Source: G963663315 sp965208975 (GTDB lineage: Bacteria; Pseudomonadota; Gammaproteobacteria; Arenicellales; Poriferihabitantaceae). From it: a DNA stretch of 64,000 nt. Positions 38,734 to 47,315 of the stretch are shown piece by piece (the first letter of the stretch is position 1; each line of letters begins with the position of its first letter). The position numbers and the translations under genes were made by a program. Where the stretch lies: NCBI GenBank assembly GCA_965208975.1, contig CBDBQH010000003.1, forward strand, positions 186,001 through 250,000, read 5' to 3'. The notes under the pieces were generated by a model, which did no database searches, was not told the DNA's origin, and saw only the letters and a list, made by a program, of their open reading frames with translations.

Positions 38734-39594
38734 CTAATCCTTCGTCCATACTCTGGGGTATAGCTCAGTTCCAGGACGGTCTCCAGGCTTGAGTCCGTAT
38801 TTCGTCATGATGTCGCTGTGATCCGGATCCATGCCGCATTCCCTGAATTTTATGCGTACATCATCTCCCATCCACTTGCTGGTAAATACCTGCAATCCCT
38901 GATCTTCGTCCAATTTTCCTGAACCGCCATGCAGGATGCGGCTGTTAAATACAACGCAATCTCCCGGCGCCATATCCCAACTCACAACGCCGTATCGCTC
39001 CGGGTCGGCGTCAATGTCCGGAATGGATTGCTCGGCGATGCCTGAAAAATCCACCTGATCCACATCGGTTTTACCATCCGGGTTCAGATCGCCAAAATTG
39101 TACTGGTCAAATACCCGGTTATTCAAATGCGAGCCAGGCACATAGGCCAGAGCGCTTTTCTTTTTTACCGGCACAAGTGGTATCCATATCGTGCAGGTGT
39201 CATAGCCTTCGATTGACCAATAGGGTTCGTCCTGATGCCAGGGAGTTGCAAACCGGGTTCCCGGGGAGCGCACAAAAACAGCATCAAAAAAGAAGTTTAT
39301 CTCTTTGGATTGCAAGAGTTTTCCGGAAATTTGAGCAGCCGGGGAGTTAAAGATGAACTTTTGGTATTCCTCTATCCCCTGCCATGCCTGACTGTCCCAG
39401 AACATGGTGCGCCCACTGGAATCCCGATCCCAGGTTCGGGCCCGGTGTGTCGGCTTCTCACAGTTTTCAGCCAATCCTCGTTTCAGCAATTCGATCCAGT
39501 CATCATCGAATATTGCTTTCAGCAATATGACTCCGTCCCGATGCCAGGTTTCGATTTCCTCATGTGTGATCTCCCTGGGCAATTCTGTATTCAT
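38734..39594 (-). CDS. Phytanoyl-CoA dioxygenase (PhyH) family protein
   Basis: 286 residues. The Fe(II)/2-oxoglutarate site is visible: HQDEPYW (His-X-Asp, near residue 119), a distal HGGSGKLDE near residue 219 and a downstream Arg for 2-oxoglutarate. The N terminus (EITHEEIETWHRDGVILLKAIF) is typical of PhyH. These enzymes hydroxylate acyl-CoAs or varied small molecules. The gene stands alone on the minus strand in the segment flanked by the two long direct repeats. The substrate is unknown. Confidence 0.87.
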   Translation of the reverse strand: MNTELPREITHEEIETWHRDGVILLKAIFDDDWIELLKRGLAENCEKPTHRARTWDRDSSGRTMFWDSQAWQGIEEYQKFIFNSPAAQISGKLLQSKEINFFFDAVFVRSPGTRFATPWHQDEPYWSIEGYDTCTIWIPLVPVKKKSALAYVPGSHLNNRVFDQYNFGDLNPDGKTDVDQVDFSGIAEQSIPDIDADPERYGVVSWDMAPGDCVVFNSRILHGGSGKLDEDQGLQVFTSKWMGDDVRIKFRECGMDPDHSDIMTKYGLKPGDRPGTELYPRVWTKD

Positions 39595-39803
39595 AATTCA
39601 ACCTTTGCACGTGGATGTAATTATTTCCGGGAGAATAATCAATTTGATCGCAAAATAACATATAAATCCCAAAACGATTATTTCAAATACATGAGGTCAG
39701 TTAATCCGCATCCAGAGGGATACCGCACCATGCATGAGATGCATCCGGCGTCTCCCGATTCTTCGTTATATCACCCTTCGCCTTGACTTCACTTCCATTT
39801 TCT

Positions 39804-40391
39804 CTATTCACAACCGTTATGTTTTTTGAACATTTCGGCATCGTGCCCCTCAGGTATATTGTCGCAGACACCATCTTCAGAATATCCGCGTAATTTGTTA
39901 TAGAGTTTTATTTGTTTTTCTGACAACAACTCCACCGTTTCCAAATGTTTGGATAGATGAACATATCGTAGTTTCGCTCGAATATCTTCTATTTGATCTA
40001 TCAATAACAGCAAGGAATCATTGCTCATATTTCCTGTTTTGAACAGGGTATCCAGGTTTCGCTCAGCATCAATATATTCATTTCCAAGCGGAATCGCTTC
40101 AGAACGCATCTCTTCATATATCTTTTCTATTTGAAATACTTGTTCCGGATTTAACGAAATCTCTTCTTTCATTTCCAACAAATGTGCCGGACCCGGCACA
40201 CCGTTCAATTCCGCAGGTTTAGCAAAACCCCACCCGCCGCCTTTTTGTAATTCAACAATATCTTCTGCCGAGAGAGCCTTTATCTCTCTATTTTCTTCAC
40301 CAGCATATTGTGATGTGTGATCAGATCTTTCACTTGCGATTACTTCGTGTGAAAAAAACAACACGGTAAAAAGCCAGATAAGTTTGTTCAT
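39804..40391 (-). CDS. Periplasmic Spy/CpxP-like helical protein
   Basis: 195 residues from the ATG at 40391, which gives a clear signal peptide (MNKLIWLFTVLFFSHEVIAS). The mature part is largely helical: HLLEMKEEISLNPEQVFQIEKIYEEMRSEA resembles the LTxxQ-type segment of Spy/CpxP and heavy-metal-resistance periplasmic proteins. A hairpin of two long helices follows and ends with ELLSEKQIKLYNKLRGY. The C terminus has two Cys (DGVCDN, HNGCE) that could pair. The function is unknown; chaperone or metal-stress roles are guesses by family. Its base composition is AT-richer than the neighbours. Confidence 0.6.
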   Translation of the reverse strand: MNKLIWLFTVLFFSHEVIASERSDHTSQYAGEENREIKALSAEDIVELQKGGGWGFAKPAELNGVPGPAHLLEMKEEISLNPEQVFQIEKIYEEMRSEAIPLGNEYIDAERNLDTLFKTGNMSNDSLLLLIDQIEDIRAKLRYVHLSKHLETVELLSEKQIKLYNKLRGYSEDGVCDNIPEGHDAEMFKKHNGCE

Positions 40392-40421
40392 TGGTTTACG
40401 ACAAATCAAGTGCCGGATTCA

Positions 40422-43400
40422 TCAGGCAATCCGTTCTGTAACACCCAGTCTGTCACATCCAGGCCCGGATATCTGGCTTCTGCCACCGGTTTGAGGCGTT
40501 ACCTGGATCTGGGCGCTGATTCGCTCCTTCAAGGCAGGTACGTGCGAAATCACACCGATCACCTTGCCACCCTGCTGCAGACCCGCAAGAGTTTCCAGGG
40601 CGGTATCGAGGGCTTCCTCGTCCAGAGTGCCAAAGCCTTCATCCAGGAACAGCGAATCAACCCGGACATTCTTGCTGGCCATATAGGATAAACCCAAAGC
40701 CAGGGATAGGCTGACGATAAAGCTCTCGCCACCTGAAAGATTCTTCGTGGACCGAATCTCCCCTGCCTGGTAGTTATCAACCACATTAAGCTCCAAAGGC
40801 TGAGCATCGTCACGGATCAGCAAGTAACGGTCGGTCATTTTCTGCAGTTGCCGATTGGAGTGGCCAATCATCATTTCGAAGGTCAGTCCTTGGGCAAAAT
40901 TGCGGTACTTCTTGCCGTCTGCCGAGCCGATCAGTTCGTGCAGGTTCCCCCACCTACGGCACTCTTTTTTCTGGGCTTCGATAGCTGTCTGCTTTTCCTT
41001 TATCCGCTCTTTTGCAGCCGTATTCTCACTTAGCTTGTGCTTGAGACCGGCAATGATGTCCCGCATCTCATTCAGGGCTACCTCGTGCTCTTTGAATTGG
41101 GGCTCTAGCTCTTCCAGCGGCTTATCTGTGATCTTGCGCGCTATTTCCGTAGCCAAGCGTGTTTCCCGATCCTTCTGTCTGGCTTTCAGATCTGTTTGAC
41201 GCTCATCTATATCCTTGGCCGTAGCCATCATCTCAGCCTTCCGCTCAGAGGTAAGTCTGGCCGCCAAAAACTGTTCTTCATTTGAAAAGCCAACGGGCGC
41301 GAGCGCTGCGGAGAATTCGGTTTCAAGACCTCTCAGTTCCGGCTCTCGCAGGCCGATGCGTATCTTCAGAGATTCGACATGGGCCTTCGCGGTATTCCAT
41401 TTTTGTTGGAGCTCATTGTGCCGTTCTCTGACCTGCTTTTCGGAGCCTTCGGCATCAGAAATCGCCTTATTTAAACAGCGCTCCTCATCGTCGGGATTCT
41501 TGTCGCCGTACAGTGCATTACGCTCATCACTTCCGGTGGCGAGTTCTTTTTTCAGGATACCCAGACGCTCCAGCTTTTCGTCCAGGACGGTACCTTGAGT
41601 TTCGATAACAGCATCCAGCCGCTTCACCTCACTGTCGATGGCGGTAACCTGTTTCTCGATGTCCGCCTTTTTCTTGACCTGGGCCTGCCACGCCTTCAAC
41701 CGCGCTCTGAGGGATTCGATCAGTGATGCAATGTCCGTTTCAGGGATGCCCGCAATACCAAGCGGCTGGAGTTTGACAGAGACCGCCTGCCTGCGTTCGA
41801 CAAAATCAGCACGGAGTTTCACTAGGCCGTCCTTCAACTCGGATAAGGCTTTTTCTGCGGCTTTCCTGTCATTAGCCGCTGCTGACTCTTGCTTTTCAAC
41901 CTCAATCAGGTTTTTGCGAGCCAGGCTTTCTGTTTCTTCGAGTTTCTTGATGGCGGCTTCCTGATCCTCGGCTTTGCTAATCAGACTCGTCAGTGCGTCG
42001 ATCTTTTGTTCGGCTTCATTGAGGACAGGGACATTTCCTTCCGCGAAGGGGTGTTCGATTGCGCCGCAGAGTGGACAGGGCTCGCCGTCTTCCAGTTTTT
42101 CCCTGTGATCTTCAAGCCCCGCAATTTTCGTCAGGAAGGCCATTTCACGCAGCAGGGTTTCCTTCTCGGTGCGGTATTCTCGCAGTAAGCGATCTCCCAG
42201 CAACTGGCTCAATGCGTCTTTGCCCTCCTGAATCTGTCTTGAGGCTTCCTCCAGCTCCTGCTTCCGAATGCCTGATTGTTTCTGGCGGTCGTCAAGTGAC
42301 TTTATCGCTTGCTCCAAGGCATTCGTGGCCTTGTCGTGGTCGGTCTCCTTTTGAAGGATTTCGTTTTGCCTGGCGAGCAGGCCACCGAACTGTTCTTCAA
42401 CGCCAGCCAAGCCGCTGATCAGCCATTCATCCCATGCATGCTCCTTGAGGTAGCCGTCCACAAGATCCAGCATCTCATGATCCTTGGATCGTTTTTCCCG
42501 CTCTTTGAGCCGGGCTTTCTTGTCTGCATCAATCTTTGTCGCATCCTTCTTACAGCTCTCATCACCTTCCGAAACAGCCCTTTTCTGATCGGCAAGCTTC
42601 TGATCGAGGGAGCGAACCTTCTGCAAGGTAGGCGCTGCCGCTTTCAGCTCTTCTTTCGCCCGAGCGGTTTGTTGCTCAGCCGATTTAAGCGCTTCGGCCT
42701 GTTCCTTGGCGGAGGATTCCAAACCAGGAAGATCCTCTTCTCCAGCCTTCAATGCCGCTCTGTCATCCGCTTGTTGTTTACGGATGGCGGTGAGCGTCGC
42801 GTATGCGCCGTCCAGTGAGGCGGCCTTCAAAGCCTGGTTGAGCTTTTCACGATCTGGTTTGAACACCTCGATATCGATTTGCAGCTTGCTCGCTTCATCA
42901 GCCAGGTTGCCGATTTCCTTCTTCAGTCCATCAATGGTGGTGAGCCAGACAATGGCCTTTCCTGTATCAGCGGATTTAGCGGCAAGGTCTGCCTCCTCAT
43001 TCTGCCTTGTCTCGAGCGCTTGCCCAATCTCCTGTTCCTGCTGCGGCTCAAGAATCACGATGCCTGCCGTTTCAGCCTGGAGCAGGTTCAGCTTTTCCCG
43101 CTCTTCACGCTGGCGCTCATGGATACGGATGGATATCTGGCTGTAAATCTCTGTGCCCGTGATCTGCTCCAGGATCGGAGCCCGCTCATCCGACGGCGCC
43201 TGCAGGAACGCGGCAAAACCGCCCTGAGCCAGCAACATGGATCGGGTGAATCGGTCAAAATCCATACCAGTGGCCGTCTCAATCCGGTCAGCGACGCCTC
43301 TGATTCCGGATTCGAAAATCTCACCTGAATCGGCATTGGCAATCTCGTGTTTGGGGGACTGGAGTTCGCCATCCGGTTTCCTGCGTGCCCGATGTTGGCG

Positions 43401-43688
43401 CCAGTGGCAACGAAAACGTCCCGTCTGCGTCTCGAACGTCACCTCTGCAAAGCATTCGCCGGTCTGGCGGGACATGATTTCGTTTCCGCTTTTGGTAACC
43501 CTGTTCAAACGAGGAGTCCGCCCGTAGAGGGCGAGGCAAATGGCGTCAAGGATAGTCGTCTTCCCCGCACCAGTTGGCCCGGTGATGGCGAAGATGCCGT
43601 CGGAGGTGAAGGCCGGATGCGTCAGGTCAATTTCCCATTCGCCGACCAGTGAATTCAGATTCTTGAATCGTACTTGCAATATCCTCAT
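40422..43688 (-). CDS. sbcC: Nuclease SbcCD subunit C (Rad50-like)
   Basis: 1088 residues. Walker A GPTGAGKTTILDAI is near residue 36. Two long coiled coils are joined by the zinc hook CPLCGAIEHPF near residue 550. The C-terminal ABC half has LSGGESFIVSLSLALGL and Walker B LFLDEGFGTLD. SbcC is the SMC-like ATPase that, with SbcD, cleaves DNA hairpins and protein-blocked ends. It starts 11 bp after the sbcD stop. Confidence 0.95.
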   Translation of the reverse strand: MRILQVRFKNLNSLVGEWEIDLTHPAFTSDGIFAITGPTGAGKTTILDAICLALYGRTPRLNRVTKSGNEIMSRQTGECFAEVTFETQTGRFRCHWRQHRARRKPDGELQSPKHEIANADSGEIFESGIRGVADRIETATGMDFDRFTRSMLLAQGGFAAFLQAPSDERAPILEQITGTEIYSQISIRIHERQREEREKLNLLQAETAGIVILEPQQEQEIGQALETRQNEEADLAAKSADTGKAIVWLTTIDGLKKEIGNLADEASKLQIDIEVFKPDREKLNQALKAASLDGAYATLTAIRKQQADDRAALKAGEEDLPGLESSAKEQAEALKSAEQQTARAKEELKAAAPTLQKVRSLDQKLADQKRAVSEGDESCKKDATKIDADKKARLKEREKRSKDHEMLDLVDGYLKEHAWDEWLISGLAGVEEQFGGLLARQNEILQKETDHDKATNALEQAIKSLDDRQKQSGIRKQELEEASRQIQEGKDALSQLLGDRLLREYRTEKETLLREMAFLTKIAGLEDHREKLEDGEPCPLCGAIEHPFAEGNVPVLNEAEQKIDALTSLISKAEDQEAAIKKLEETESLARKNLIEVEKQESAAANDRKAAEKALSELKDGLVKLRADFVERRQAVSVKLQPLGIAGIPETDIASLIESLRARLKAWQAQVKKKADIEKQVTAIDSEVKRLDAVIETQGTVLDEKLERLGILKKELATGSDERNALYGDKNPDDEERCLNKAISDAEGSEKQVRERHNELQQKWNTAKAHVESLKIRIGLREPELRGLETEFSAALAPVGFSNEEQFLAARLTSERKAEMMATAKDIDERQTDLKARQKDRETRLATEIARKITDKPLEELEPQFKEHEVALNEMRDIIAGLKHKLSENTAAKERIKEKQTAIEAQKKECRRWGNLHELIGSADGKKYRNFAQGLTFEMMIGHSNRQLQKMTDRYLLIRDDAQPLELNVVDNYQAGEIRSTKNLSGGESFIVSLSLALGLSYMASKNVRVDSLFLDEGFGTLDEEALDTALETLAGLQQGGKVIGVISHVPALKERISAQIQVTPQTGGRSQISGPGCDRLGVTERIA

Positions 43689-43699
43689 CGACAGCCTCT

Positions 43700-44944
43700 C
43701 TATTCCGCCTGCATGTCGTCTTCATAGAGAGACGAAAGCGCTTCCTGGTAGGTGCGAAGCAATTCCGGCCGCTGCTCCTCAGATACTTCATGTACGGCCA
43801 GACATCGTTCAAACACGTCGTTCACGTTCAAATCATCCAGCGTTTCCTGTTCATGGATTTTCCCCAGTACACGGTCGATAATACGGCTGTTCTTCACCCG
43901 AAGGATTTCCATTTGAGTGCCAGTGGTAGCGGCCTCCAGACGCTCACGCAGGTCGCCAATGACTTCGTCGCCCTCGTAAATGACCTCCAGCCACGCATGG
44001 GAGTCGGTCACCGACAATTCGAGAATCCGGCTTGAGATACCGTCCCAGTCCCCCTTGACGCGCTCAAGCTTCTGAAACACCGGCACATCAATCAATTGAA
44101 CAGATGCTGACGCGCTGTAGCTCTGGTCAAGACCAAAGTCAACCTGGCAAACACTTTTCTGCTGTTTTGCCTCCCCGAACCCCATGGGCAGAGGAGAACC
44201 ACTGTACCGTATGGTTTCGGAGCCACTCACCTTCTGCGGGATGTGGAGGTGTCCAAGCGCCAGGTAGTTGAAGCATGCCGGAAAGATTCCGGCTGTCACG
44301 TGGGCCAGAGAACCAACATAGAGTTCGCGCACACCATCACCATCGACAGTTTGTCCGCCAGCGGTAAAAAGGTGTCCCATTGCAACGATAGGAATATCAA
44401 CTCCGAGTTCTTCGCGTTTCTGTTCGGCCAGGGCAGCGACGGCGACGTAATGATTACGGATACCATCAATCAGCTTCCGCTCCTTATCCTCAACACTTTC
44501 GCCGGCTTCCGACACGCGGATATCCCGGTCGCGGAGGTATGGTACGGCGCAGACAATCAGCTCCGGTTCGCCCCGCTCATTGCGAAGAACCAGCGCTTCG
44601 TCATCTGGAGCTTCGGACGCACTGCCGATCACATGGACATCAAGAACCTTGAGAAGCTCCCTTGGGGCATTGAGAAATGAAGGAGAATCGTGGTTGCCCG
44701 CGATGACGACAACATGGCGACACGATGAGGCAGCTATCCGGCACAGGAAGCGGTAATACAGTTCCTGAGCGCGATTGCTCGGAGCGCTGGTATCAAAGAC
44801 ATCACCCGCCACCAACAGAGCATCAATTTCATTCTGCTGAATCGTCTCTGTCAGCCAGGCGAGAAACGCCTCGAACTCCTCGTAGCGTTTTCTGCCGTAC
44901 AGAGTGCGGCCAAGGTGCCAATCAGATGTATGGAGGATTTTCAT
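43700..44944 (-). CDS. sbcD: Nuclease SbcCD subunit D (Mre11-like)
   Basis: 414 residues with calcineurin-like phosphoesterase motifs: HTSDWHLGR, VAGDVFDTSAPS, VIAGNHDSPSFL, IVAMGHLF and LALGHLHIPQ. It forms the nuclease subunit of SbcCD and precedes sbcC in the usual order. Having palindrome-cleaving SbcCD in the same region as the palindromic repeats is worth noting but may be chance. Confidence 0.95.
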   Translation of the reverse strand: MKILHTSDWHLGRTLYGRKRYEEFEAFLAWLTETIQQNEIDALLVAGDVFDTSAPSNRAQELYYRFLCRIAASSCRHVVVIAGNHDSPSFLNAPRELLKVLDVHVIGSASEAPDDEALVLRNERGEPELIVCAVPYLRDRDIRVSEAGESVEDKERKLIDGIRNHYVAVAALAEQKREELGVDIPIVAMGHLFTAGGQTVDGDGVRELYVGSLAHVTAGIFPACFNYLALGHLHIPQKVSGSETIRYSGSPLPMGFGEAKQQKSVCQVDFGLDQSYSASASVQLIDVPVFQKLERVKGDWDGISSRILELSVTDSHAWLEVIYEGDEVIGDLRERLEAATTGTQMEILRVKNSRIIDRVLGKIHEQETLDDLNVNDVFERCLAVHEVSEEQRPELLRTYQEALSSLYEDDMQAE

Positions 44945-45030
44945 TCGTAACTAAAGTTTCCATCTGGTCAAAGTGGCGAACATCGTCTTTTTGAATCAAG
45001 CAGAGCAGGTCGTTTAATACCTGCTTTGTC

Positions 45031-45453
45031 TCAAGCAATGTTGATGGGTCGTGTTCCGGGTCTGATATCTGTCCAGCTTGGGAGTGGGTTCCGCGTGCGA
45101 CCATCCGTTAAATAAACAACCTTCATGGGGACTTGCGTGGAAAGCCCAAGCAAATTGGCTGCGTAGGCGCCGGAAGGTTGAAGGCGAGCGGTGTCGCGAC
45201 CTGCAAGTGCACTTGCGATATCATCCGTAGATGGATGCAACGGACCCAACCGGGGAACAATTTTCGGATAATCGTACAATCCTCGGGCCAACTGACGGAT
45301 AAGGCCGCTGTCCCGATACCGCATCAGTGCAAGATCGACAGCCCGACGGGTGCCAATATCCATAAAACTGTCGGGCGTAAAAACCCAGCCCCGCTTGCGG
45401 CCCTGAATCCGCCGGAGAATCTTGCTGTCGGTACTGTCTGCGTGCTTGCCCAT
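45031..45453 (-). pseudogene. DUF6088/AbiEi-like antitoxin-type protein, C-terminally truncated
   Basis: 140 residues from the ATG at 45453. The N terminus is a winged-helix domain (KILRRIQGRKRGWVFTPDSF, RAVDLALMRYRDSGLIRQLARGLYDYP) and then PSGAYAANLLGLSTQVPMKVVYLTDGRTR. This matches DUF6088, related to type IV antitoxin AbiEi. Normal members continue with a further region after DGRTR; here the frame runs into unrelated residues (NPLPSWTD) and stops. No AbiEii nucleotidyltransferase follows. A perfect inverted repeat lies 2 bp upstream of the ATG, as expected for autoregulation. It is labelled a pseudogene because of the missing C terminus; DNA binding may survive. Confidence 0.65.
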
Positions 45454-45455
45454 TT

Positions 45456-45489
45456 TTTGAAAGAAAAGTGTATATCTTTTTCTTTCAAA
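45456..45489. promoter_or_regulatory. Inverted-repeat operator upstream of the DUF6088 gene
   Basis: TTTGAAAGAAAA at 45456-45467 and TTTTCTTTCAAA at 45478-45489 form a perfect 12 bp dyad with a 10 bp spacer, ending 2 bp before the ATG (minus strand). Its position suggests an operator bound by the gene product. Confidence 0.75.
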
Positions 45490-45511
45490 ATGACAGTTCG
45501 GGTTCCTGTTC

Positions 45512-47164
45512 TCACTCGCTGACAAACCGGCTGTTGTATTCGTTTTCACTGTTCACTACCAGTTCAAGCCGGACTGTCGCCCGAGTCATTCCGCAAAACA
45601 AAATTCTTTCCTCACGTCGCAGATGTTCTATATCCGGGTCTACATCCACCAGAATCACAGCTGGCGCCTCTTTCCCCTTGAATCGATAAATGCTGTCGAA
45701 CATCAAATGCCCTTCTGTCATCACCTGACATCCGTTCTCAGTGTACTTGCCGGTGAAACGCCGCAGACCCACACCACCAACCTGGTCACATTTACTGAAT
45801 ACTGAACTCTGTGCGCCCCGACACGAAAGCGCCACAATGTCATCATTTGAAAAGCCCTGTCGCTTTAACTGCTGAACGATCTTTCCTGAAATTTTTAACT
45901 GCTCACCAGCATCTTTATAGTCGTGTATACCCACACCCAGCCCCGGCAAGTTATTGCCCTGCTCAAACGGAACAGGTAGCGTATCCTTGATAAATCTTGC
46001 AATGGACTCTGGAGAACGATAGTTGATTTTACTGCTATAGCGAACAAACCCATCCAGCGATACCGGTGGTTTCTCATATAAATTCTGGTCACCATCTTCC
46101 AGCCAGAGAATGTTCGCATCTGCACGAAGGAAGAGCCGGATAATCTCAAACCATTCCTGCTCAAAATCCTGGCCTTCATCCACAACCAACGTGTCATATT
46201 TACTTTCCTCTACAATTTCCTGGACCAAAACCTGTTCCTGTACACGCTGCCAGAAATCCGGTCCCGATTTCATTCGTGAAAAATCCAGTCTCTGTCCAAG
46301 AGATTGCAAAAATTCATCACAAAAACCATAAAATGTACTGACCTTTCCAGCATCTCCGACACTTTCCTTGAGTCGATCAGCCAAAGGCCGGTTATAACAA
46401 ACCAGCAAGACTTTTCGGTTTGCAGATACCTCACTGTCCAGAAATCTCCTGGCGAACAGGCTTTTACCACTTCCAGCCACACCGGATATCCTGAGCCGAA
46501 AGGGCTTCATCTCCAGATTAGTCAGAATATCCGCCAGCGCCCCGCTTTGGCGCACGAACTGCTTTTCCTGAGAACCAATATGGGTATGAATATCGGGCAC
46601 AAGATCAAACGTTTGATAAAAGAAATCCCGAACCTTTTCATACCAGCCATCGCGCGTTGCCTTTCCTGTCCCTAGCAATAATTGTATTCGTTCTGCCAAA
46701 CCATCTTTTGCTGCAGCATCCACAACCCGCCTGGCATCCAACCCGGCTGCATTAACCTGTTTTATCTGATAGTCAGGACAGTAAATAAGGTAATCAACTA
46801 CAAGACTCCGATTCTTACCATTCTGCCAGTTAAATTTCTCCCGCACCTTATCAATTGAACGGTGAACCTGTTGGGCGACATTTTTCTCATCAGAACCATA
46901 CCTTTTGACGAGCCCTTCATCTGTTTCTTCCAGCCCCCCATTCTTCTGCTCTATAAAAAGGATTTCTCCAGAGCGATTCAGTACGACGAAGTCAATCTCT
47001 CCAAAATGCGTCCATGCCTCGTACTCCCTTGACCAGTGAACCCCGTGGAAAACCGTAAAATCGTTAGGTAGCTCTGCTTTGAGTATTTTCAAAGATTTGA
47101 TCTCGGCATTGCTCACCCCGGAGAGGGACAGGCGAGACAGGTCGGATGGGACTATGTATGCCAC
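45512..47164 (-). CDS. NERD-domain UvrD/Rep-like helicase
   Basis: 550 residues, GTG start at 47164 with AGGA 6 bp upstream. The N-terminal part is a NERD-like nuclease domain: HFGEIDFVVLNRSGEILFIEQKNGG (Asp ... Glu-X-Lys) near residue 60. The SF1 helicase core has Walker A ISGVAGSGKSLFARRF near residue 230, Walker B LVVDEGQDFEQEW near 330, LEDGDQNLYE, NYRSPESIARF and a C-terminal LFCGMTRATVRLELV. NERD helicases are frequent in defence islands. It ends before the DUF6088 operator on the same strand. Confidence 0.85.
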   Translation of the reverse strand: MAYIVPSDLSRLSLSGVSNAEIKSLKILKAELPNDFTVFHGVHWSREYEAWTHFGEIDFVVLNRSGEILFIEQKNGGLEETDEGLVKRYGSDEKNVAQQVHRSIDKVREKFNWQNGKNRSLVVDYLIYCPDYQIKQVNAAGLDARRVVDAAAKDGLAERIQLLLGTGKATRDGWYEKVRDFFYQTFDLVPDIHTHIGSQEKQFVRQSGALADILTNLEMKPFRLRISGVAGSGKSLFARRFLDSEVSANRKVLLVCYNRPLADRLKESVGDAGKVSTFYGFCDEFLQSLGQRLDFSRMKSGPDFWQRVQEQVLVQEIVEESKYDTLVVDEGQDFEQEWFEIIRLFLRADANILWLEDGDQNLYEKPPVSLDGFVRYSSKINYRSPESIARFIKDTLPVPFEQGNNLPGLGVGIHDYKDAGEQLKISGKIVQQLKRQGFSNDDIVALSCRGAQSSVFSKCDQVGGVGLRRFTGKYTENGCQVMTEGHLMFDSIYRFKGKEAPAVILVDVDPDIEHLRREERILFCGMTRATVRLELVVNSENEYNSRFVSE

Positions 47165-47315
47165 ATGGATTTCCTGTATCTATTGGTTCCAGACATTTTA
47201 CAACAAAATCTTTCGGCGCATCCGCCATTTTCCATGCGTCAGCGCCGTTTGTCCTGCTTTCAAAATTCTTTGTGAGCCGGCCCACTACAGCAGTTTTTGA
47301 CTTAATATACACGCA

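Noticed and set aside
44922..45104. A 60-codon minus-strand frame between the DUF6088 gene and sbcD
   Set aside because: Overlaps both neighbours, has no homology I recognise and no ribosome site; could be decayed sequence.
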